DNA of 9,664 nucleotides. Source: Bacteroidota bacterium. GTDB taxonomy: Bacteria > Bacteroidota > Bacteroidia > Bacteroidales > Lentimicrobiaceae. Made by a program: the position numbers and the translations under genes. How positions within the stretch are numbered: position 1 is the first letter of the stretch; the number at the start of each line of letters is the position of its first letter. The notes beneath the pieces were generated by a model. It did not search any database, was not told where the DNA came from, and saw only the letters and a program-made list of their open reading frames with translations. This document shows, one piece after another, positions 1 through 6,784 of this stretch. The stretch is from assembly GCA_023434665.1 (NCBI GenBank), contig JAEYSM010000044.1, forward strand, positions 1-9,664, written 5' to 3'.

Positions 1-317
1 GCAGTTCAGGTTTTTGTGTCATAAGACCTAAAAAAGAAAAAGTACTTTCTAAATGGATTTATTATCAGCTATCATTGCCGAAATTCTATGAGTATATTGA
101 AAGAAATCAACAAGGAGCAAGTTATCCTTCTATTTCAGATATATGTGTAAAAGAATATAGAATTCCACTTCCTGATGTTGAGGAACAATATCGTATTGTG
201 CAATCCTTAGATAAATTTGATTCTTTAGTTAATGATCTTTCAATCGGCCTCCCCGCCGAAATCGCTGCCCGTAAAAAACAATATGAATATTATCGGAACA
301 AGTTAATGACGTTTTAA
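1..317 (+). CDS. hsdS: Type I restriction-modification specificity subunit HsdS, 3' end only
   Basis: This is the C-terminal ~104 residues of the DNA-recognition subunit of a type I restriction-modification enzyme. The reading frame is open from base 3, so the gene begins outside the window. An apparent TTG start near base 75 is not a real start. Visible features are the end of the second target-recognition domain, with the family signature around GASYPSISDICVKEYRIPLP and the following EEQYRIV helix. After these comes the conserved C-terminal segment LPAEIAARKKQYEYYRNKLM, which packs against HsdM. Base composition changes abruptly at about 240: the 40 bases before are very A+T-rich, and the next 30 are about 70% G+C by hand count. 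This fits a mosaic gene whose recognition domain has been exchanged. A KilA-N gene follows 20 bp downstream and then hsdR. The family call is strong; the DNA target cannot be deduced. Confidence 0.93.
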   Translation, partial: SSGFCVIRPKKEKVLSKWIYYQLSLPKFYEYIERNQQGASYPSISDICVKEYRIPLPDVEEQYRIVQSLDKFDSLVNDLSIGLPAEIAARKKQYEYYRNKLMTF

Positions 318-337
318 AGACTTTAACATTGTGAAAA

Positions 338-1138
338 ATGGAGAAAATCGTTGTAAAAGATATAGAAATCACTGTTTTAAAGAATAATGAAAACGATTAT
401 ATTTCTTTGACTGACATGTTGCATGCAAAGGATGGTGAATTCTTTATTTCTGATTGGCTTAGAAATAGAAACACATTAGAATATATTGGTATCTGGGAGA
501 AGCTGTACAATCCAGCTTTTAATTATGGCGAATTCGCCCTAATTAAAAATCAGGCAGGTCTTAACAGTTTTAAGATAAGTGTTAAGGAGTTTGTTCAGAA
601 AACGAATGCTATTTCCATTCAAGCTAAAACAGGCCGTTATGGTGGCACATATGCTCACAAAGATATTGCTTTTGAATTTGGTATGTGGATAAGTCCGGAG
701 TTTAAAATCTATTTGGTTAGAGAATTTCAAAGACTTAAAGAAGAAGAAGAAAAATTAATCGGTTGGTCAGCCAAAAGAGAGCTTGCCAAAATTAATTATA
801 GAATACATACTGATGCCATTAAAAAAAATCTAATACCACCTCAGGTTAGTGACAAACAAGTTTCTTACTATTATGCAAATGAAGCCGATGTTTTGAATGT
901 TGCCTTGTTTGGTGTTACTGCAAGAGAATGGCGTGAAGCAAATCCTGATCTAAAAGGAAATATTAGAGATTACGCTAATATAAATGAGTTGATATGCCTC
1001 TCCAATCTTGAGAATTTAAATGCACTTTTCATAAATGAAAATATGCCTCAAAGCAAACGGCTGCTTAAGCTAAATGAGATAGCTATCCAACAGATGAGAA
1101 TTTTAACTGACACCAAAAATCGAAATTTATTAGAGTAA
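338..1138 (+). CDS. KilA-N domain protein inside the type I R-M operon
   Basis: A 266-aa protein with an N-terminal KilA-N type DNA-binding domain at about residues 1-135. The recognisable segments are YISLTDMLHAKDG near residue 21, the ISDWLRNRNTLEYIGIWE stretch, and the strongly conserved RYGGTYAHKDIAFEFGMWIS, followed by a charged helix (VREFQRLKEEEEK). The C-terminal half (about 145-266) has the module usually found with these bacterial KilA-N proteins, around ALFGVTAREWREANP and the LSNLENLNALFI helix. There is no signal peptide or membrane segment, so it should be cytoplasmic. It starts 20 bp after hsdS, and its TAA shares one base with the hsdR ATG (TAATG). This suggests co-transcription and translational coupling. 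It is noticeably more A+T-rich than hsdR. KilA-N genes are known from phages and also occur as extra genes in Bacteroidota type I R-M loci. A regulatory or accessory role is inference. Confidence 0.9.
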   Translation: MEKIVVKDIEITVLKNNENDYISLTDMLHAKDGEFFISDWLRNRNTLEYIGIWEKLYNPAFNYGEFALIKNQAGLNSFKISVKEFVQKTNAISIQAKTGRYGGTYAHKDIAFEFGMWISPEFKIYLVREFQRLKEEEEKLIGWSAKRELAKINYRIHTDAIKKNLIPPQVSDKQVSYYYANEADVLNVALFGVTAREWREANPDLKGNIRDYANINELICLSNLENLNALFINENMPQSKRLLKLNEIAIQQMRILTDTKNRNLLE

Positions 1139-4100
1139 TGGAAAATTATACTCTTGTAGCTGAAAACCCTGAAAGCACCGTAGTAGCTGAATTCCAATCA
1201 GCTCCCAGGAGGGAAATGAGTTTTCAGTCGGAGGCTGAGCTTGAGAAGGAGTTTATTGGGATACTGGTTAGTCAGGCTTATGAGTATCTGACTATTAAAA
1301 GTGAGGATGATCTTAAAAGGAATCTTCGTTTGAAGCTCGAGAAGCTTAATAATTATACTTTTTCTGACAATGGATGGGGGCGGTTCTTTAACAACAAGAT
1401 TGCTAACCTGAATATGGGCATTGTTGAAAAGACTACCATTATTCAGGAGGATTTTATTCAGCTGCTTAATAAGGATGACGGCACTACCAAGAATATTTAC
1501 TTAATTGATAAAGAGAATATTCACAACAATTCACTTCAGGTAATTAACCAGTATGAAGTGCACGATGGTGAGCGTGAGAACCGGTATGATGTTACCATTC
1601 TTGTGAATGGCCTGCCATTGGTACATGTTGAATTGAAAAAACGTGGTGTTGACATAAAAGAGGCCTTTAACCAGATTAAGAGGTATAACCGCGAATCGTT
1701 CTGGGCAGGGACAGGTTTATTTGAGTATGTGCAGTTGTTTGTGATTTCCAACGGCACTTACACAAAGTATTACAGCAACACAACCAGGTATTCGCATATA
1801 AAGGAGCTAAGCAGTGGTGCATTGCGCAAGGGCAAACGCACCAGCAATAGTTTTGAGTTCACTTCGTGGTGGGCCGATGCAAACAACCGGCCAATCACTG
1901 ATCTGGCTGATTTTGCCCGTACATTCTTTGCTAAACATACTTTACTTAACCTGCTTACTAAATATTGCGTCTTCACGGTCGATAAGATGCTGCTGGCCAT
2001 GAGGCCTTATCAGATCGTGGCCACTGAGCGTATTTTAGGAAGGATTAATGTTGCACATAATTACAAGAATTACGGCAAGATTGAAGGTGGCGGTTATATA
2101 TGGCATACTACCGGAAGTGGTAAAACACTTACTTCTTTTAAAACGGCACAGCTTGCTACCCAATATCCTTTCATTGATAAGGTAATGTTTGTCGTTGACC
2201 GGAAAGATCTCGATTACCAGACCATGGTTGAGTATGATAAATTTGAGAAAGGAGCAGCCAACAGCAACGCGAGTACGCACATCCTGAAAAAGCAGCTGGA
2301 AGATCCTTCATCACGAATAATTATTACTACCATCCAAAAGCTTACCATGCTGATTAAAAAACATAAAGGCCTGCCTTGTTTTAATCAGCAGATTGTGATC
2401 ATTTTTGATGAATGTCACCGGTCGCAGTTTGGTGATATGCACAAGGCGATTACAAAGGCATTCAAAAAATACTACCTGTTTGGGTTTACCGGTACACCCA
2501 TTTTTGCCGTTAACTCGAGCAGCAGCAGTAAACCTGATTTAAAGACCACCGAACAGGCATTTGGTGAGAAGCTGCATACATATACCATTGTTGATGCAAT
2601 TACCGATAAAAATGTGCTTCCATTCCGCATTGATTATATCAGTACCATGCGTGAAGAGGAAGATATAAAAGATGCCAAAGTTTGGGATATTGACAGGGAA
2701 AAAGCGCTGGCTTCGCCTAAGCGGATTACCAACATTGTTGAGTACATCAGGGAGCACTTCGACCAGAAAACCAAGCGAAATACCTTTTATGAGCTTAAAG
2801 ATAGGCGTCTGGCGGGGTTCAATTCTTTATTTGCCGTCGCGTCAATTGACGTGGCAAAGAAATACTACACTGAGTTTAAAAAACAGATGGAGGGACTGCC
2901 GGCAGATAAACAGTTGAAGATTGCTACCATTTACAGCTTCACGGTCAATGAAGACGACCCCGAAGTAGATGGCATCATTGACGATGAATCTCCGGAAGAT
3001 ACCAGTCGTCTGGATGCTAGTTCACGTGATTTTCTTGAACAGGCTATTCAGGATTACAATAAGATTTTCAAGACCAATTACGATACCTCGAGCGATAAAT
3101 TTCAGAACTACTATAAAGATGTATCAGACAGGGTTAAGAAAAGAGAGATTGACCTGTTAATTGTAGTTAACATGTTTCTAACCGGATTTGATGCAACCAC
3201 ACTGAACACCCTTTGGGTTGACAAGAACCTGCGATTGCATGGGTTGTTACAGGCATATTCACGCACCAACAGAATACTCAACTCAGTCAAGACATTCGGT
3301 AACATTGTTTGCTTCAGGAATCTCGAAAAAGCCACCAACGAGAGTATTGCCCTGTTTGGAGATAAAGAAGCGGGCGGAGTTGTACTGCTAAAGACATTCA
3401 GCGAGTATTACCATGGCTATCAAGATGGTGATAAGGAAGTGAGAGGTTATAAGTCGATGATTGAAGAATTGCAGGAAAGATTTCCTGTTGGAGAACCAAT
3501 CATTGGTGAACAGAATCAGAAAGAATTCATCAAACTTTATAGTGCTATCCTGAAAGCCCGTAACATTCTTTCAACTTTTGATGAGTTCACAGGCAATGAA
3601 ATACTTTCAGAACGTGATGTACAGGATTACCACAGCATGTACATCAACCTTTACAATGAATTCAGAAAGATAAAGAAAGGCGATGCAGAGAATGTAAACG
3701 ACGACATTGTATTTGAGATGGAGCTCATCAAACAGGTGGAGATCAATATAGATTACATACTGATGTTAATCCGCAAGTACCACGAAAGCCACCTGAAAGA
3801 CAAAGAGTTAATCTTAAGCATAAGCAAAGCGATAGATTCAAGCATTGAATTAAGGAATAAAAAAGACCTGATTGACCAGTTCATTGATTCCTTAACACCT
3901 GCCAGCAGTGTTGATGATGACTGGAGGACATTTGTAAATTCTAAGAAATTTGAAGAGCTTGACCGCATTATAACTGAAGAAAACCTTAAAAAAGAAGAAA
4001 CTTACACATTTATAGACAACGCCTTTAAAGACGGCGCCATCCAATCAACCGGCACTGCAATCACCAAAGTATTACCCCCGGTTTCACGCTTCACTCCTAC

Positions 4101-4200
4101 TGGTGATCTTTCAAAGAAACGCACCACAGTATTTGAGAAGCTGAGTGATTTCTTTAATAAGTTTTGGGATATCTCGGGTGGGAAGTTTAGGAGGGAGTAA
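1138..4200 (+). CDS. hsdR: Type I restriction endonuclease subunit R (HsdR)
   Basis: The 1020-aa motor and nuclease subunit, which translocates DNA with ATP and cuts unmethylated DNA in complex with HsdM and HsdS. The N-terminal PD-(D/E)xK nuclease is complete: D151, then E165-L-K167, and the RecB-type QxxxY motif at Q179/Y183. From memory, these positions match those reported for EcoR124I HsdR, which points to the type IC-like branch. The SF2 helicase motifs are intact: Walker A HTTGSGKT at about 323-330, DECH at 424-427 followed by RSQFGDMHK, GFTGTP at 449-454, the NMFLTGFD block near 678-685, and LLQAYSRTNR ending at 712. The remainder is a helical C-terminal region. Length is normal for the family (about 1000-1050 aa). 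The ATG overlaps the KilA-N stop by one base. It is richer in G+C than the two upstream genes. No lesion is visible, so the protein should be functional if HsdM and HsdS are. Confidence 0.97.
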   Translation: MENYTLVAENPESTVVAEFQSAPRREMSFQSEAELEKEFIGILVSQAYEYLTIKSEDDLKRNLRLKLEKLNNYTFSDNGWGRFFNNKIANLNMGIVEKTTIIQEDFIQLLNKDDGTTKNIYLIDKENIHNNSLQVINQYEVHDGERENRYDVTILVNGLPLVHVELKKRGVDIKEAFNQIKRYNRESFWAGTGLFEYVQLFVISNGTYTKYYSNTTRYSHIKELSSGALRKGKRTSNSFEFTSWWADANNRPITDLADFARTFFAKHTLLNLLTKYCVFTVDKMLLAMRPYQIVATERILGRINVAHNYKNYGKIEGGGYIWHTTGSGKTLTSFKTAQLATQYPFIDKVMFVVDRKDLDYQTMVEYDKFEKGAANSNASTHILKKQLEDPSSRIIITTIQKLTMLIKKHKGLPCFNQQIVIIFDECHRSQFGDMHKAITKAFKKYYLFGFTGTPIFAVNSSSSSKPDLKTTEQAFGEKLHTYTIVDAITDKNVLPFRIDYISTMREEEDIKDAKVWDIDREKALASPKRITNIVEYIREHFDQKTKRNTFYELKDRRLAGFNSLFAVASIDVAKKYYTEFKKQMEGLPADKQLKIATIYSFTVNEDDPEVDGIIDDESPEDTSRLDASSRDFLEQAIQDYNKIFKTNYDTSSDKFQNYYKDVSDRVKKREIDLLIVVNMFLTGFDATTLNTLWVDKNLRLHGLLQAYSRTNRILNSVKTFGNIVCFRNLEKATNESIALFGDKEAGGVVLLKTFSEYYHGYQDGDKEVRGYKSMIEELQERFPVGEPIIGEQNQKEFIKLYSAILKARNILSTFDEFTGNEILSERDVQDYHSMYINLYNEFRKIKKGDAENVNDDIVFEMELIKQVEINIDYILMLIRKYHESHLKDKELILSISKAIDSSIELRNKKDLIDQFIDSLTPASSVDDDWRTFVNSKKFEELDRIITEENLKKEETYTFIDNAFKDGAIQSTGTAITKVLPPVSRFTPTGDLSKKRTTVFEKLSDFFNKFWDISGGKFRRE

Positions 4201-4248
4201 GCCCATTTGCTTAAAATTAATATTGAAATCTGAATTACCAAGTACTAA

Positions 4249-4545
4249 AAATTAAAAACTATATCAACAACATTGGAAACCCTCCCTGTTAAATTTCCTG
4301 ATTTAATAAGTGAAATAGAAACTGGTCAAATAAGAATTCCTCAATTTCAGAGGAAATTTGTTTGAGGTATTAAAGCTTCTGCCAAATTATTAGATAGTAT
4401 TCTAAAGGGGTATCCTATTGGCACTTTTATATATTGGCGTACAAATGAACGTTTGAGATCTATTCGAAATCTTGGAAATATCAACTTACCAGAGCCCAAA
4501 CATGGAGAATTTGTTAATTATGTCCTGGATGGGCAACAAAGATGA
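4249..4545 (+). pseudogene. Truncated DUF262 (GmrSD N-domain-like) gene remnant
   Basis: About 90 codons match the start of the DUF262 family, whose members include the nuclease/NTPase parts of GmrSD-type and other phage-defence proteins. Visible family features are IRIPQFQRKFV, then ASAKLLDSILKGYPIGTFIYW, then LRSIRNLGN, and finally VLDGQQR, a DGQQR motif typical of the ParB-like fold. The reading frame carries a TGA at 4363-4365, exactly where the family usually has Trp (FQRxFVW), so TGG to TGA is the simplest lesion. No ATG starts the frame. It is open from 4249 and the first family-like residues follow a TTG at 4273. Right after DGQQR a TGA at 4543-4545 ends the frame, because the sequence switches to an Rhs gene in another frame. 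The rest of the gene is gone. The position just behind hsdR fits a defence island. The 72 bp between hsdR and this remnant hold nothing I recognise. Confidence 0.85.
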
Positions 4546-5413
4546 CCTGGGCAGGATTGAGAGAGTTGTAGAGCCTGGTGAGATCAGAACAGATTACAAT
4601 TATGGACAAAGAAGCGAAACAATAACAAATCATATAGGGCTCAGTGCAACAAAGACATATAACGCCCCCGGATGGCTCGTGAGCAGCACGGATTTTGACT
4701 CGAAGGCGGTTACCTATACCCACTACAGCAATGGAAAAGTAAAAACATCGCAGGTAAATGGTCAGCCGGCCACCCTGATATCGATAGTGTATGACATTAA
4801 CGGCAATGTCACTTCAAGCACCGATCCATCATGGGGCGAAAATATTAGCTCTTACAATCCATTTGGCGAATTAATCTATTCATGCGATGCAAGAGGTAAA
4901 AAATATACTTATATTTACGACAAGATCGGAAGAATGACCGAAAGGAAGAATGTTGTGAATGAAGATGAGATAACGGTTTGGGATTATGACGATGCGGGAA
5001 GGTTGGGACTATTGTCAGCTGTGAAGGATACCAAGTCAGGACACAAAAAAGAGTATTATTATGGCGAATTTAACAGGCTTGCTTATATTGATGAAATAAT
5101 TTTGGATGAACTATACACTACCGGTTTTGCTTATGATATTTTTGGTCGCCAAAAATCATTAACTTATCCCGGTGGTCTGATAATTGATAACGTTTACGAT
5201 GCAGGCACCGGTAATTTGAAAAAGATCGTCCGACAGCATGATAATATGATAACTGGGAAGGTATAGATTATAATAAACACGGCCAGTTGACTTTTAGCAG
5301 CAAAGGCGGCATCAGGCAGGTTAAGGAATATTATCCTGAAACGGCTTATCTGAAGTCGGTAACAGCTCTGATATACAGTCGTTCGAGTATCATTATGATG
5401 CACTCGGTAATAC
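4541..5413 (+). pseudogene. Rhs/YD-repeat protein fragment, copy 1 (5' truncated, frameshifted)
   Basis: An interior piece of an Rhs/YD-repeat protein, a large secreted or surface beta-cage that often carries a variable toxin tip. The frame enters abruptly at DDLGRIERVVEPGEIRTDY without its own start; an upstream ATG at 4472 lies in DUF262 sequence and is fortuitous. Successive YD motifs are YDINGNVTSSTD, YNPFGELI, YDKIGRMTERKN, YDDAGRL, YDIFGRQKSLTYPGG and YDAGTGNLKKI. The frame breaks near 5250, where one base is missing relative to the downstream copy (that copy reads NMTIWEGIDF). It breaks again near 5367, where the other copy has one more C (acagcctctg versus acagctctg). If repaired, it continues through HGQLTFSSKGG and EYHYDALGN, where Rhs similarity stops at a foreign 39-bp segment. 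No signal peptide, core end or toxin tip is present. Confidence 0.88.
5169..5404 (+). repeat. Long direct repeat within Rhs, copy 1
   Basis: These 236 bp align with 9381-9618 in the same orientation, at about 88% identity by hand alignment. Copy 1 lacks two single bases relative to copy 2, and those two deletions cause its frameshifts. Both copies lose mutual similarity at the same codon, just after YHYDAL. The pair encloses the cargo genes and could support recombination that deletes or amplifies the interval. Confidence 0.88.
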
Positions 5414-5452
5414 AAATGGGTAGGCACCTATCCATAGATGTTTAACATTAAC
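5414..5452 (+). repeat. 39-bp scar of a lipoprotein gene 3' end, embedded in Rhs
   Basis: This segment matches 9309-9347 at 34 of 39 positions without gaps. The last 20 bases (5433-5452) are identical. At 9309 the sequence is the last codons and stop of the lipoprotein-like gene (KWIVTYT, stop) plus 15 downstream bases. Here the same frame reads KWVGTYP followed by TAG at 5435-5437. It is therefore the tail of a relative of that gene, left between two Rhs pieces after the rest was lost. Confidence 0.8.
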
Positions 5453-5660
5453 CGGCCACAGGTACGATCACTTGCACAAGGTTAACGGGCAAAGCCTTCA
5501 CGAGCAGTTTTATTACGACCGCAGGAACCAGCTTACAGATACATACCTTAACGGAACGCTCGCAAGCAGTATTACATACGATGCTCTAGGAAACATCACA
5601 TCTAAAACAGAAGCAGGAGGGTTTGAGTATCAATCGGCTGGCAGTCCGTACAAATTATAA
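5453..5660 (+). pseudogene. Rhs/YD-repeat fragment following the scar
   Basis: About 69 codons of Rhs sequence resume directly after the scar. They contain HRYDHLHKVNGQSLHEQF, then YYDRRNQLTDTYLNG, then the YD motif ITYDALGNITSKTEAGG and finally YQSAGSPYKL, ending in TAA at 5658-5660. In intact Rhs proteins this part is normally followed by further YD repeats and the conserved core end, which are missing here. The exported-protein gene begins three bases after the stop, so the join between the Rhs remnant and the cargo is very tight. There is no start codon of its own, and TTG at 5472 is fortuitous. It is probably the 3' piece of a different Rhs module fused to the fragment before the scar by deletion. 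Confidence 0.82.
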
Positions 5661-5663
5661 GGT

Positions 5664-6473
5664 ATGAAAACAATAACTTCAATAATTGTATGCTTGTTTC
5701 TTTCTTTTGCAATACATGCACAAGTTCCTAGCCCTTTATTTTATCATACATATTACCGTCATGTCCTCATTAATTATGAAAACCAGTTGATTCCTTATAC
5801 CGATATAATTTCTGAATTTTCATTTGACAATGGCTATAAAAGAGGATTTCATAGTTGTATTAAAGATAGTACAGGCATATTTATCAATAACAATTTTTAT
5901 AAAAAACATTGTAGTGTTCTATCCGGAGTTGTTACTATCAATACAATTAATTGGAATTCAGAAAAACTTCCTCACCAAATTGACTCGACACTATTTTATA
6001 AAAAGATGATGTATTCCTGGCTACTCTATAAACTTGATGAAAAGCAGTTGAATGAAGATACTCTGAAAAAAATGCGGTTATTGATGCCGACTTCCGGCTG
6101 GACAAATGAAAGTTGGAAATTAACTAAAGTAATATTTTGTAAAGATGCAGCAAACATTATCACTAAAACAATCTCACATACTTCTGGTCCCAGATTAATA
6201 ACTTTATCTGATAGTTTGAATGGAATACAATATAAGATTAGAAGTGGCAGATTGAATCATAGAAGGGCTAAAAAATTGAATGATGATATAAATTTGTTGT
6301 GTGAGTTTGAAGTAAGTGAGTGCATTAAAGACGAATATTATCCCCCATTATTACAATATTTTGATGGAAAAAAGGAACACAATTATTTAATTCCAATAGG
6401 ATGTAAATCAGAAAAGCGATTTTTAAAATTATTTTCTGACCTTTTTAAATATTTAAGATTTAAGGATGGGTAA
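5664..6473 (+). CDS. Exported protein of unknown function, 269 aa
   Basis: I do not recognise the family. Residues 1-19 form a clear signal peptide (MKTITSIIVCLFLSFAIHA, cleavage before Q20), so the mature protein should be periplasmic or at the cell surface. The rest has no further membrane segment. It is lysine- and tyrosine-rich, with the sequence TYYRHVLINYENQ near residue 30 and a C-terminal stretch YYPPLLQYFDGKKEHNYLIP. Two relatives occur in the same window. The 3' 180 bp recur in frameshifted form at 8676-8854, and the YRHVLINY segment recurs in the small gene at 6563. The start is the ATG before the signal peptide, only 3 bp after the upstream Rhs remnant, with a weak AAGG just before it. 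Its place behind an Rhs remnant suggests it was cargo of the array, for example an immunity-type protein, but nothing in the sequence proves that. Confidence 0.75.
   Translation: MKTITSIIVCLFLSFAIHAQVPSPLFYHTYYRHVLINYENQLIPYTDIISEFSFDNGYKRGFHSCIKDSTGIFINNNFYKKHCSVLSGVVTINTINWNSEKLPHQIDSTLFYKKMMYSWLLYKLDEKQLNEDTLKKMRLLMPTSGWTNESWKLTKVIFCKDAANIITKTISHTSGPRLITLSDSLNGIQYKIRSGRLNHRRAKKLNDDINLLCEFEVSECIKDEYYPPLLQYFDGKKEHNYLIPIGCKSEKRFLKLFSDLFKYLRFKDG
6294..6473 (+). repeat. Source copy of a 180-bp duplicated gene end
   Basis: The last 180 bp of the 269-aa exported-protein gene match 8676-8854 in the same orientation with only a handful of differences. The most important is one missing A in the downstream copy, in the run after ttttgatgg. 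Similarity stops at the stop codon on one side and inside the gene on the other. Confidence 0.9.
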
Positions 6474-6479
6474 AGTTGA

Positions 6480-6566
6480 CTGGCGTTCTATATGGGGTAT
6501 AGAGCCACCCCATTAGCAGAGTTAGGGACTTATTTCATTCATGATAACGGGTTCTTTCAAAAATGA
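6480..6566 (+). pseudogene. Possible coding remnant between cargo genes
   Basis: The 89-bp gap between two exported-protein genes contains a 28-codon open stretch. It includes GYRATPLAELGTYFIHDNGF and ends in a TGA that overlaps the next gene's ATG (ATGA at 6563-6566). The residue mix is protein-like, so this may be the tail of a lost gene. An ATG at 6492 could also make it a tiny ORF. I cannot name the family, and the frame could be chance. Confidence 0.3.
6492..6513 (+). other. Small inverted repeat (7-bp stem, 8-base loop)
   Basis: ATGGGGT at 6492-6498 pairs perfectly with ACCCCAT at 6507-6513. It lies 18 bases after the stop of the 269-aa gene, where a terminator could be, but no T-tract follows. 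It is either a weak processing or termination hairpin, or chance. Confidence 0.3.
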
Positions 6567-6784
6567 GTAAAAAACTGCTGATTTTATATGCAATCGTTCT
6601 CTTTCGATCTCCTGTTACTGCGCAGGAGAATGATTCAATAGATCCCAATTACAAGAGGATTCATCATTTACTGGATTCAATAGACATCTGTTATGATAAT
6701 TATCGTCATGTATTGATTAATTATGGCAACGGATGGCAAATTATCTGGACCAGGGTTCTGGACTTTTTACAAAAATTAAAATGA
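6563..6784 (+). CDS. Small exported protein, probably a truncated relative of the 269-aa protein
   Basis: A 73-aa ORF with a good signal peptide (residues 1-20, MSKKLLILYAIVLFRSPVTA, cleavage before Q21). It is followed by a polar stretch and then DNYRHVLINYGNGW. The YRHVLINY segment also occurs near residue 30 of the 269-aa protein. The DNA matches there too: 6699-6725 agrees with 5752-5778 at 23 of 27 positions. After this segment the similarity ends and the last 20 residues (IIWTRVLDFLQKLK) look unrelated. The gene is best read as the N-terminal part of a paralogue whose remainder was lost. Its TGA overlaps the next gene's ATG (ATGA at 6781-6784), so it may still be translated and coupled to that gene. 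The function is unknown. Confidence 0.5.
   Translation: MSKKLLILYAIVLFRSPVTAQENDSIDPNYKRIHHLLDSIDICYDNYRHVLINYGNGWQIIWTRVLDFLQKLK

Noticed and set aside
338..1138. KilA-N gene taken as evidence of a prophage
   Set aside because: No integrase, capsid, tail or lysis gene is present, and the gene is locked into the R-M operon by its overlap with hsdR.
4201..4272. Possible terminator or promoter behind hsdR
   Set aside because: I found no hairpin with a T-tract and no convincing Bacteroidota TTTG / TAnnTTTG promoter pair.
4363..4365. TGA read as Trp (recoded genetic code), because it falls where DUF262 has Trp
   Set aside because: TGA clearly ends the intact TonB-C-like gene, and Trp is encoded by TGG throughout hsdR. 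The gene is also truncated and lacks a start, so decay explains it.
4472..5266. A complete 264-aa Rhs gene starting at ATG 4472
   Set aside because: The first ~23 codons are DUF262 sequence read out of frame, and the end is created by a frameshift relative to the second Rhs copy. It is a fragment, not a gene.
5194..5427. Minus-strand open frame with a counterpart at 9323-9607, both containing CYRLQISRFRIIF
   Set aside because: The two resemble each other only because they lie opposite the repeated Rhs segment, whose + strand shows clear YD repeats. They are antisense shadows.
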